Under the pieces are notes generated by a model. The model made no database searches. It was not told the DNA's origin and was given only the letters and a program-made list of their open reading frames with translations. Below are positions 57,441 to 64,000 of a stretch of DNA of 64,000 bases, one piece after another. The DNA comes from GH45 sp046704385. Lineage in GTDB: Bacteria; Bacteroidota; Bacteroidia; Bacteroidales; SZUA-534. Both the position numbers and the translations under genes were made by a program. The stretch spans positions 13,840 to 77,839 of the forward strand of contig JBJKSB010000077.1 of NCBI GenBank assembly GCA_046704385.1, written 5' to 3'. Position 1 is the stretch's first letter; every line of letters starts with the position of its first letter.

Positions 57441-58367
57441 TCAGTTTTCGATTTGCAGATAATCATAGAAATTTTCTGTCTTTAACTTACTGGCATATGC
57501 TGAAAGCGATAGTTTCGGGGCACCCAACACTTTATAGGTGTCGCAATCTTCGGCCAAAAATGTTTCAATAGAATTATGAAAATAATCCGACATCTGTTTC
57601 AGAAATTTCATCTCTTTTTTAAACATTGCCAGCATATTGATGATCCATGCAGGTAGAATTTTTACTTTAGCATTTTTAGAATATACTGACAGGAATAACT
57701 GTGCAGCTTCCGGGTGTTTGATTCCTTCATTACCCTGCACCGGAAACTCTTTAAATAAAGCTTCCGGATTATCTATTGCATTGGCAATATTCAGGGAGAA
57801 ATCGTAGCTGTTTGTAAAATAAATCAGGTCCTTTGTGTTTCCAATTACAGCGTAAGTCTGATTTCTTTGATAGAATATAAAACTGTCGGCAAACCAGCTG
57901 CAGTGAAGAAATGTAAAGGGTATGCCGGATTCTTTGATTATTTTTTGGCCTTGCTTACGAATTACATTCGGTATAAATCTGAATTTTCCATTTTCCGGAA
58001 GGTTATCAAACGCTCCTAAGCCTGAAATACTAATGATTTGTTTAATACTTTTCCTGTCTATAGCTTCGATAATATTGGCAACGCCTTCGCGTTCGCTTGC
58101 AAAAGGAGTGTTTATATCAGTGGTTTGAGTCGAAAGGTTCAAATATAAATACTGGGTTCCTTTCAAGGCTTTTTGTAATGCTGGAATGTCTTTTAAATCG
58201 GCATTGACAATTTCCACATCCGGCAATTTGCTGAATAATTTTTTCGCCTTTTCTTCATTTCGGACTATGACTTTAACGGAATATCCAAAACTTAAAAGAT
58301 TTTTGACTACCGGAATTCCTATGTTTCCGGTTGCGCCGATAATAGTGATTTGTTTTTTGCTGCTCAT
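57441..58367 (-). CDS. NmrA-like NAD(P)-binding protein
   Basis: A 308-residue Rossmann-fold protein of the atypical short-chain dehydrogenase/NmrA group. The dinucleotide motif is GATGNIGIPVVKNLL, followed by basic residues (VIVRNEEKAKKL) that suggest NADP(H). IISISGLGAFDN and TFLHCSWFADSF are the usual positions where classical dehydrogenases have their Ser and Tyr, and the Y-x-x-x-K pair is absent. So it may be a redox sensor or a quinone oxidoreductase rather than a classical dehydrogenase. It lies 78 bases after the Crp/Fnr gene. Confidence 0.85.
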   Translation of the reverse strand: MSSKKQITIIGATGNIGIPVVKNLLSFGYSVKVIVRNEEKAKKLFSKLPDVEIVNADLKDIPALQKALKGTQYLYLNLSTQTTDINTPFASEREGVANIIEAIDRKSIKQIISISGLGAFDNLPENGKFRFIPNVIRKQGQKIIKESGIPFTFLHCSWFADSFIFYQRNQTYAVIGNTKDLIYFTNSYDFSLNIANAIDNPEALFKEFPVQGNEGIKHPEAAQLFLSVYSKNAKVKILPAWIINMLAMFKKEMKFLKQMSDYFHNSIETFLAEDCDTYKVLGAPKLSLSAYASKLKTENFYDYLQIEN

Positions 58368-58445
58368 AATAATTAGTTTTAAAGATTATGATGCAAAGTT
58401 GGGGCAACGCAGCAAAACTATTGTTTGACAAAAGTCAAAATCGGA

Positions 58446-59009
58446 TTATTTCTTTTTTCTTATCCGGCTCAGGGTTGCAATATCCACCCCGATATAGGAT
58501 GCAATATGCCCTAATGTAGCTTGTTGTAAAATATCGGGACATTCCTTACAGAAAGCATAATACCGGTCTGTTGCTGACATGGTTTGAAACCTGCTGGCAC
58601 GATCAAGCATTTCGCGGGTTTTTACATCCGCTAAATCTTTGCATATTTGATTCCATGCAGGAACTTTATCATAAAGTTCTTTCTGTTTTTCGTAGCTGAT
58701 TGACATGAGCTCCGAATCTACTATTGCTTTTATAAATTCTTTGGATGGCGTACGATTATTGAAGCTGTCGAAAGCAATAATCAAAGTGCCTTCAGGGAAA
58801 AAATCTGTGGTTATTTCGTTCGCATTATCATCATAAAAATAGGAACGAAACAAGCCTTTGGTAACAAACCCGATATAATTGCAAACCCTGCCTTCTTCCA
58901 AAAAATACTCATTGGCCTTAACTGACATGGGTATGTAACCACTCATGGTTAGTTGTATCTCCTCCTCGGTAAGATTGTATTTCTTAATACTATTTTCATC
59001 AAGTCGCAT
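58446..59009 (-). CDS. Crp/Fnr-family transcription regulator
   Basis: A 187-residue regulator with an N-terminal cyclic-nucleotide-binding-like beta barrel (residues about 20-115; EYFLEEGRVCNYIGFVTKGLFRSYF, FFPEGTLIIAFDSF) and a short helix-turn-helix at the C-terminus (ATLGHIASYIGVDIATLSRIRKKK). Bacteroidota members of this subgroup lack iron-sulfur cysteines and often lack the cAMP Arg-Ser pair, as here. Effector unknown. It starts 2 bases after the metalloprotease-like gene stops and sits before the NmrA and flavodoxin genes, its probable targets. Confidence 0.88.
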   Translation of the reverse strand: MRLDENSIKKYNLTEEEIQLTMSGYIPMSVKANEYFLEEGRVCNYIGFVTKGLFRSYFYDDNANEITTDFFPEGTLIIAFDSFNNRTPSKEFIKAIVDSELMSISYEKQKELYDKVPAWNQICKDLADVKTREMLDRASRFQTMSATDRYYAFCKECPDILQQATLGHIASYIGVDIATLSRIRKKK

Positions 59010-59011
59010 AA

Positions 59012-60139
59012 TTATAGATCATTAATTTTATGTATTGGAAAATTACTCTTTCTGAATTCCTGCATTATTATTGCTTTGTACGCTCCTTCAAATAGCTCCT
59101 GGTCTTTTTTAATCAGGCCATAAAGCAAATCGTACCACATAAGTTTATCGGTTAATTCTTCTCCATTATCAGGATTATAGAAATTGGAACGCTGTTCCAT
59201 GAATTTGTTAAGTTCAAGTATGGTTTGTGCTACTAATTTATCAGCTTTTTCCTGTCCCAGTTGTTCCCTGATTCGCCATAAAGTGCTGGTATAAAGAAAT
59301 CCTCCGCGGTGATTATCAACATGCGTATCCAATAATTTATCATATGATTTTACCGAAAGCCTGTAATATTTACTGATAAAAGTGTTTGTATCTTCAATCT
59401 CTCTTGGAAATGATTCCTTTATTAGTTCCATGGTTCTTCTGAGGTTCATGGAATCGGGTTGCGGATATGAATAGGTGAGCGAAGCATCCCTAACAGCTTT
59501 CATTAAAACCAGTTCGCCTACAACCGGGTAATTATAAAGTGAAACGGTAAAATATTCCATCAATCCCACATGCAAAGGACTTAAACCTTTGAATTTAATT
59601 CCCAGGTCATCTTGCAAGGTCCAGAAGGCTATATGACCCACTTCATGATAAAATATAGAAGGAGAAAATAGCTGATTTTCTTCGAGTATGTATTGTTTCG
59701 GGTCAGACAAGAGCCCGTAATTGCCTGATAATACTTTGAGCGTTCTATAGTTCTCCCGGGTAAAGAAGTTTATTTTATTATCAAATAGCCGGCTGTAATA
59801 TTTAATAGCCTTATCGAAGTAATAAGCGGTTGCAACCGTGTAATATTCAGGTGAATATTTTTGAATGGATTTAGTGAAGTCTAAATCAACCGGCCTTGTA
59901 TAATATTGTATTTTATCAGGATTATTATCCAGGAAATGAACAGAATCAATATATTCAAACGACATTTGTTTTATGTAATCTGTCTGTATTTTTCCTTCGT
60001 TTGTGATTAATTTACCGGGTTCAATTTTATCTGTATAGGCTTTACCTCCCTTTATATAGTCAATTTCTAAGGAGTTGTTTTGATTTGTACATCCCATTAC
60101 AATTGTAATAAGGATGAATATGATGAGTTTATATAACAT
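59012..60139 (-). CDS. Lipoprotein with HExxH zinc-protease motif
   Basis: A 375-residue lipoprotein (ATG 60139; lipobox IVMGC, Cys17) that I cannot assign to a named family. Its key feature is IFYHEVGHIAFW: His165-Glu166 and His169 form a zincin HExxH. About 26 residues later, Glu195 in GLMEYFTV is placed as the third ligand of a gluzincin. The rest is mostly helical (KLIKESFPREIEDTNTF, ADKLVAQTILELNKF). Protease function is inferred from these residues only. It could equally be an inactive relative. Its stop is 2 bases before the Crp/Fnr ATG, a very tight pairing. Confidence 0.68.
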   Translation of the reverse strand: MLYKLIIFILITIVMGCTNQNNSLEIDYIKGGKAYTDKIEPGKLITNEGKIQTDYIKQMSFEYIDSVHFLDNNPDKIQYYTRPVDLDFTKSIQKYSPEYYTVATAYYFDKAIKYYSRLFDNKINFFTRENYRTLKVLSGNYGLLSDPKQYILEENQLFSPSIFYHEVGHIAFWTLQDDLGIKFKGLSPLHVGLMEYFTVSLYNYPVVGELVLMKAVRDASLTYSYPQPDSMNLRRTMELIKESFPREIEDTNTFISKYYRLSVKSYDKLLDTHVDNHRGGFLYTSTLWRIREQLGQEKADKLVAQTILELNKFMEQRSNFYNPDNGEELTDKLMWYDLLYGLIKKDQELFEGAYKAIIMQEFRKSNFPIHKINDL

Positions 60140-60195
60140 TTTAATATTTAACATTTTATATGTCTAATTTAGTTAATTAATTTTATATCGGACAT

Positions 60196-60972
60196 CTAAA
60201 AATCATGCAACAGGGATCCACTTTTAATGGTTTCAATAAACTGGTTCATAAACCGGGCTGCAGGTGCACCGTCAATTATATTATGATTAAAGGAAGCTGT
60301 AATACATAAATGTTCCCTTGAAACTATTTCATTATTATATGCTACCACTTTTTTGCTGATACTACCAATGGTAATTAAAACCGTACCTGAACCATGTGGA
60401 ATAAACCATACGGGTTCTTTGCTAAACATACCAACAGCAGTCACCGCAACTTTCCCATATTTTTTAGCCATCACAATACTTTTGTCAGATAATTTAATAA
60501 ATGCTTTCAGGAGAAAACCGGGTATAAGATTCAACCATTTTGAATTTGACAAGCTTCCCATTTTATCACTACTAATGTTTTGAGCTTCCCTGATTTCATT
60601 ATGTATCTGCTTATAGGTTTTTAGCTGTGCTTTATTTATGACAAAAGGTTCCGGTACTTTTTCACCATGTAATTCCCGTTCAATTAAAACACTAATAGTA
60701 ATATCGTCGAGTAAAATTATTTTGTTTCTTCTTATAAATGAATTTGAATAGGGGTATTGTTTTACTACTTGTACCAGGCAACTGACTATATAAGCTGTAA
60801 AAGACAGCTTTTCGCCTGTTTTTTCAAAATATTCCTTTATAAGTTTCCGTGGTTCGGTAATATCAACTTCTGAAAAACTATGAATGGTATTTCCTTTGCC
60901 TGTCACCGAAACCGAGGCACGAACTACTTTTCTGTTAAAAGAAAGCTTCTCTGTTTTATATCCCTTTTCCAT
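60196..60972 (-). CDS. Stand-alone CAT-fold acyltransferase-like protein (2-oxo acid dehydrogenase E2 catalytic-domain-like)
   Basis: A 258-residue cytoplasmic protein matching only the catalytic domain of dihydrolipoyl acyltransferases and chloramphenicol acetyltransferase. The active-site H-x-x-x-D-G is present as His230 and Asp234 (FNHNIIDGAPAARF). SFTAYIVSCLVQVVKQYP, AVTAVGMFSKEPVWF and VLITIGSISKKVV fit the trimeric fold. The lipoyl and peripheral subunit-binding domains are absent and no E1/E3 genes are near, so it is not part of a dehydrogenase complex. The acyl acceptor is unknown. I use the ATG at 60972 because the upstream start would be TTG. It lies 56 bases before the HExxH lipoprotein gene. 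Confidence 0.8.
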   Translation of the reverse strand: MEKGYKTEKLSFNRKVVRASVSVTGKGNTIHSFSEVDITEPRKLIKEYFEKTGEKLSFTAYIVSCLVQVVKQYPYSNSFIRRNKIILLDDITISVLIERELHGEKVPEPFVINKAQLKTYKQIHNEIREAQNISSDKMGSLSNSKWLNLIPGFLLKAFIKLSDKSIVMAKKYGKVAVTAVGMFSKEPVWFIPHGSGTVLITIGSISKKVVAYNNEIVSREHLCITASFNHNIIDGAPAARFMNQFIETIKSGSLLHDF

Positions 60973-61207
60973 ATCAAATAATTTTAAAGACGATGCAATG
61001 TTCAATTAAATACATAGCTTTTTGGGATCGCGGTAAATCAATCCTTTAGTTAATATTTTGTAGCTAACTTAATCATGAGAAAACAAATTACACCTAATGA
61101 AATTAAAAGAAGTATCCTGGTGCTTGTTTTTTTATACTGTTTCATTATTAGATGGATATTCCAAAATATCATCAAAATTACGAACAGTATAAACGATTTT
61201 TTCATGA

Positions 61208-61870
61208 TTAAAAATGGTATGCAAATCCAACTTTCACATGAAATGGTGAACCGCCGTAACCATTAAATTCTTCAGTAAAAGGAACTTTTATGGAAATGAA
61301 ACTGTCAATTTTTTCCTGAATAGTCACTCCGGCTTCCATACCAAACTGAAAGGTTCCACCCCCGCCTTTGTACCAGCCATCTATTGCATCTTCGTAATAG
61401 GTTTCTTTATAATACCTGGTATGTTTTATATAGTTAAAATAAATATCCTCATATTCAGCTGTAAGAGCTATAAAAGATTTTTTCTTATAAAAGCCAATTC
61501 CTATCTCATCTTCAGCCGCTATTTTGGTTGAATTAAAATTACATGTTTTTACATGCCCGACTGATAAATTTAGTCGGGTTATAAACTTAAAATTACCTGA
61601 TTCATAAATTGAAATCATTTCGCCAACTTTTGCCTCTGAGTTGGCAAATCCAATTTGATACAATGAAGTACTAATTTCATAATAAGGATTTAAATCTCTT
61701 TTGAAGATTTTTTGTCGGGCAGGCTTTTGGTATCCAATGGTGATCATTGATGCGGGTTCAATCTTAAATTGAAAATACATTTTATTTCGGGCGGCTGTAT
61801 CAATCCATGCAGTTTGTGCAAATAAATTGCAAACAAGCATTGTACTTAGTAAGGCTAATATATATTTCAT
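61208..61870 (-). CDS. Hypothetical outer-membrane beta-barrel protein
   Basis: A 220-residue exported protein (signal peptide ending at LVCNLFAQ). The body is a run of amphipathic strands (YYEISTSLYQIGFA, FKFITRLNLSVGHV, FQFGMEAGVTI, FHVKVGFAYHF) and ends in Phe, as outer-membrane barrels do. No enzyme motif is seen. It follows the S33 hydrolase gene by 35 bases and may share its transcript. Confidence 0.65.
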   Translation of the reverse strand: MKYILALLSTMLVCNLFAQTAWIDTAARNKMYFQFKIEPASMITIGYQKPARQKIFKRDLNPYYEISTSLYQIGFANSEAKVGEMISIYESGNFKFITRLNLSVGHVKTCNFNSTKIAAEDEIGIGFYKKKSFIALTAEYEDIYFNYIKHTRYYKETYYEDAIDGWYKGGGGTFQFGMEAGVTIQEKIDSFISIKVPFTEEFNGYGGSPFHVKVGFAYHF

Positions 61871-61905
61871 AATAGTAGTTTTTGAAATTAAATTTTACTA
61901 ATTCT

Positions 61906-62955
61906 TTATTGTAAAAAGTGTCGTATTATCCCTGAAACTTCGTTCGGTTTTTCCCATGGACCTGTATGCCCGACATTGGGAATTATTACCAACTTATTTG
62001 CAGGATAAAACTTCTGTTGAAGATTCATATAATCAGGAAATTCTCCCATGGTAAGGCTTCCGGCAATAAACAAGGCCCTGCCTTTAAATGAAGTCAGGTT
62101 TGATGTTATATCGTATTCATCCGAATTAAAAAAATCCAGGTTTTCGTGAGAAACAAAACTTCCAAATCTCCACAAGGGACAGCTGGGATTCTCATGAAAC
62201 TCAGGCTGCATTCTAAAAGCTCCCAACAACCTTTGATAATCTCCTCGTTCATGTGAATCCGATGAAATATGATCGTGCGAAAGCAAATAATCTTCAAGCC
62301 ATTCATCACCTATTTGTCCAAAAACAGAAGTCATTCTTTCTTTGAAATAATTCACTGCTTCTTTCGAAAATGGGCCGGGTTCATAAAATACAATATCTCT
62401 GATTTTTTCAGGGTACGTGTTAATAAATCCGGTTGCTAAGATGCCTCCATACGACCAGCCAAAAATGTTTACCTGTTCTTCTGATATACCGGTCTCAGTT
62501 TCTTTCTTTTGAATAAAATATTCAATAATGGCCTTTAAATCTTCAACATACATATCGAAGTTTATCACACCCTTATCAAAACGTGGTGAAAGTCCTGCTC
62601 CGCGCTGATCGTAGAATACACAATAGTAATTATCCTGAAGCTGGCTTAATCCTCCATCCGGGTAAGTTCTTTTATCAGGATATCGCGACTGGTTTTCCAT
62701 ACCAATCTGGCTTATAAATGCCCGATAATCACAACCCGGTCCACCATGCAGGAAGATCAAAATTGGATTATGTATATCACCAAACGATTCTGCATGAAAA
62801 ATGGTTCCATTAGCTTTAATACTTGGTAATAGTGGATCTTCAGCAACAGTTTTGGGAACTATATCGCCGGGTTCGTCAAAGTCCAGCAGTTTCTCACAAC
62901 CAGCAGTCATTATCATGATGGCCATAAGACTTAGATTTAAATAAATTGATTTCAT
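61906..62955 (-). CDS. Alpha/beta hydrolase lipoprotein, proline iminopeptidase-like (S33)
   Basis: A 349-residue lipoprotein (ATG 62955; MTAGC, Cys20) with an alpha/beta-hydrolase fold. Oxyanion loop LHGGPGCDYRAF, YDQRGAGLSPRF and nucleophile Ser168 in FGWSYGGILA are the signature of peptidase family S33 (prolyl aminopeptidase), and the His lies in IPNVGHTGPWEKP. It could also be an esterase. An outer envelope location is unusual for S33 enzymes, which are mostly cytoplasmic. It is 34 bases after one barrel gene and 35 before another. Confidence 0.85.
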   Translation of the reverse strand: MKSIYLNLSLMAIMIMTAGCEKLLDFDEPGDIVPKTVAEDPLLPSIKANGTIFHAESFGDIHNPILIFLHGGPGCDYRAFISQIGMENQSRYPDKRTYPDGGLSQLQDNYYCVFYDQRGAGLSPRFDKGVINFDMYVEDLKAIIEYFIQKKETETGISEEQVNIFGWSYGGILATGFINTYPEKIRDIVFYEPGPFSKEAVNYFKERMTSVFGQIGDEWLEDYLLSHDHISSDSHERGDYQRLLGAFRMQPEFHENPSCPLWRFGSFVSHENLDFFNSDEYDITSNLTSFKGRALFIAGSLTMGEFPDYMNLQQKFYPANKLVIIPNVGHTGPWEKPNEVSGIIRHFLQ

Positions 62956-62989
62956 TTTCACTGATTTTAATGGTTAATATTAATTTAAA

Positions 62990-63637
62990 TTAAAACTTGT
63001 ATCCGAACTGTAGGGCCGGGCTAAAAACATATCTTGAATAGTTGTTGTCCACAGCTTTAAATTCTGAAGGTACATTGTTATTAATGGGCCAGTAACTGAT
63101 TTCGCCACCGGCTTCGAGGTAAAACTTGCGATCAAACATTTTTAAATCGAAATGGTATCCAACCCGGGTGGCACATAAAAGCATAAATCCCGTTTTTGAT
63201 TTATCTGAAGTGCTTTCAGGATAATAATCCAGAAACAGGGGATTGAAAATCTGATCGACAAAAAGGTTTTTCCAAAGGTAGTATTGACAGGCAAATACAG
63301 CTCCATACGAAAATACATGACCTGGATAAGTAGTGTTATCTGACCAGCCAATGGACATTGGAGCGGTATAATTGTAAACATTCAATCCGAATACCAGATC
63401 GGTTTTTGCATTAATCTTACGTCCATAGTCAATTTCATAAAAATAGGTGTTGTCACCTGGAATTAACGATGTCAGTACGAAAACAGAAGTAGCGAGGTAG
63501 TTCTTTTCAGACAACCCACTGTTGTTGTTGGTGGTGACATTTTTCTGACAAAATGCAGCATTGGCTATTAAAGAAAAAAGTAAATAATAGGCAAGAGGTG
63601 CAACTTGTTTTCTAATTGGATTTTTTAAGGGTAACAT
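62990..63637 (-). CDS. Hypothetical outer-membrane beta-barrel protein
   Basis: A 215-residue exported protein; the signal region is LAYYLLFSLIANAAFCQ. Strands such as FYEIDYGRKINAKTDLVFGLNVYNY and KFYLEAGGEISYW and the ending YVFSPALQFGYKF indicate an outer-membrane barrel. A GGAGG site lies 8 bases before the ATG at 63637 but only 2 before the ATG at 63643, so I use the inner start. It leads the leftward group with the S33 lipoprotein. Function unknown. Confidence 0.7.
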   Translation of the reverse strand: MLPLKNPIRKQVAPLAYYLLFSLIANAAFCQKNVTTNNNSGLSEKNYLATSVFVLTSLIPGDNTYFYEIDYGRKINAKTDLVFGLNVYNYTAPMSIGWSDNTTYPGHVFSYGAVFACQYYLWKNLFVDQIFNPLFLDYYPESTSDKSKTGFMLLCATRVGYHFDLKMFDRKFYLEAGGEISYWPINNNVPSEFKAVDNNYSRYVFSPALQFGYKF

Positions 63638-63759
63638 ATTCATTTCCTCCTTTTTGGTTTTGTTTTTACAATGATTTTAAATTCACATTGCAAAGCAAGC
63701 CGTTAAAAAGACATGAATCGTCCTAATTCAGGAATCCGGACTTATTAATCAAAAGAATT

Positions 63760-63843
63760 CCTCGAAGGTTTGTCACTTGCGCCATCCGCGTGTCGCCGTA
63801 GCTTCAGCTGAGGAACAAGCTTCAGCGACTGAGCACTTCGAGG
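63760..63843. repeat. Intergenic inverted repeat near the right edge
   Basis: CCTCGAAG (63760-63767) and CTTCGAGG (63836-63843) bound a GC-richer 84-base block with internal partial repeats (GCTTCAGC-type words at 63800 and 63818). It looks like an interspersed non-coding repeat. Apart from it and the edge frame, 63644-64000 shows no gene. Confidence 0.45.
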
Positions 63844-63932
63844 TTCCGCTTTTTCTCCCCTTATTTTACTACTCTCTACCGACCTGAAGGTCAATTTCTG
63901 GCATTCGGAGCATAATATTAACTTAGCAGCTT

Positions 63933-64000
63933 AAAACAAAAGCTGTGTTAGAAACTATTACTGATAAATTAGGCAATCATATTAATTTTAGCTATTCATG
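63933..64000 (+). CDS. Possible 5' end of an Rhs/YD-repeat-like frame (runs off the window)
   Basis: After an in-frame TAG, an open frame reads through the right edge with VLETITDKLGNHINFSYS, possibly from GTG 63945. The pattern I-T-D-x-x-G-N-x-x-x-x-x-Y resembles the YD repeats of Rhs-type proteins. Only about 22 codons are visible and there is no signal peptide or clear ribosome-binding site, so it may instead be a gene fragment. Confidence 0.3.

Noticed and set aside
61075..61266. Small plus-strand frame of 63 codons opposite the barrel gene
   Set aside because: It overlaps the end of a better-supported minus-strand gene, has no recognisable family, and its second half is the antisense of coding sequence. 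A real short membrane peptide cannot be fully excluded.
1..64000. CRISPR arrays, transposase genes, complete prophage or integrase genes
   Set aside because: I saw no regularly spaced repeats with unique spacers, and no transposase, integrase or phage structural motif in any frame.

Overview
The window comes from a Bacteroidota chromosome, most likely a free-living, oxygen-using member of the Bacteroidales/Marinilabiliales type. The evidence is SusC/SusD pairs, two hybrid two-component (HTCS) regulators, many lipoproteins with Bacteroidota lipoboxes, proteins with type IX secretion tails, AT-rich DNA and mostly A-rich rather than Shine-Dalgarno leaders. It carries no rRNA, tRNA, transposase or CRISPR array that I can support.

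Layout. (1) 1-16.5 kb is an arabinan utilisation locus. It holds the end of a SusD-like gene, a terminator, a lipoprotein GH43 arabinanase, a leftward operon (GH43 endo-arabinanase, GPH-family symporter, cytoplasmic GH43 exo-arabinofuranosidase, LamG protein), an HTCS regulator, a GH127/GH146 beta-L-arabinofuranosidase and a GH51 alpha-L-arabinofuranosidase. (2) 16.5-23 kb is a decaying, poorly understood stretch. It has an L-rhamnose mutarotase relic, two tandem FG-GAP/type IX secretion paralogues that form a mosaic, an orphan lipoprotein and a broken subtilisin. (3) 23-24.4 kb is a GH10 xylanase followed by a hairpin-rich repeat. (4) 24.8-42 kb is a beta-1,4-galactan (type I arabinogalactan) locus: HTCS, clan GH-A enzyme (possibly GH147), GH2 beta-galactosidase, SusC, SusD, SusE/F-like glycan-binding lipoprotein and GH53 endo-galactanase. 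(5) 42-47.4 kb is a complete cyoABCDE quinol oxidase operon with a DoxX-like gene beside it. (6) 48-55.6 kb is a tripartite RND efflux system with a LytS/LytTR sensor pair. (7) 55.8-56.8 kb is a junk junction built from an alpha/beta hydrolase, an AbiEii-like nucleotidyltransferase and an HsdS fragment. (8) 56.8-63.7 kb holds a flavodoxin, an NmrA-like protein and a Crp/Fnr regulator, then a putative zinc metalloprotease lipoprotein, an acyltransferase-like protein, an S33 hydrolase lipoprotein and two beta-barrel candidates. The last 350 bases hold an inverted repeat and what may be the start of an Rhs-like frame.

How it works together (inference from family knowledge). Loci 1 and 4 together cover the arabinan and galactan side chains of pectin rhamnogalacturonan I. 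Surface lipoprotein endo-enzymes cut the polymer, SusC/D import the fragments, periplasmic GH43/GH51/GH127/GH2 enzymes trim them, and the GPH symporter with a cytoplasmic GH43 finishes arabino-oligosaccharides inside the cell. Each locus has its own HTCS. A 12-base direct repeat with an exact 21-base period lies ahead of GH127 and is a plausible operator.

The least explained parts are the mosaic FG-GAP paralogues at 17-20 kb, the HExxH lipoprotein cluster at 59-63.6 kb, and the strikingly enterobacterial cyo operon, in which cyoB and cyoC have strong Shine-Dalgarno sites. I did not find a system I would call definitely new. Gene starts are given at the ATG or GTG that best fits a signal peptide or ribosome-binding site.
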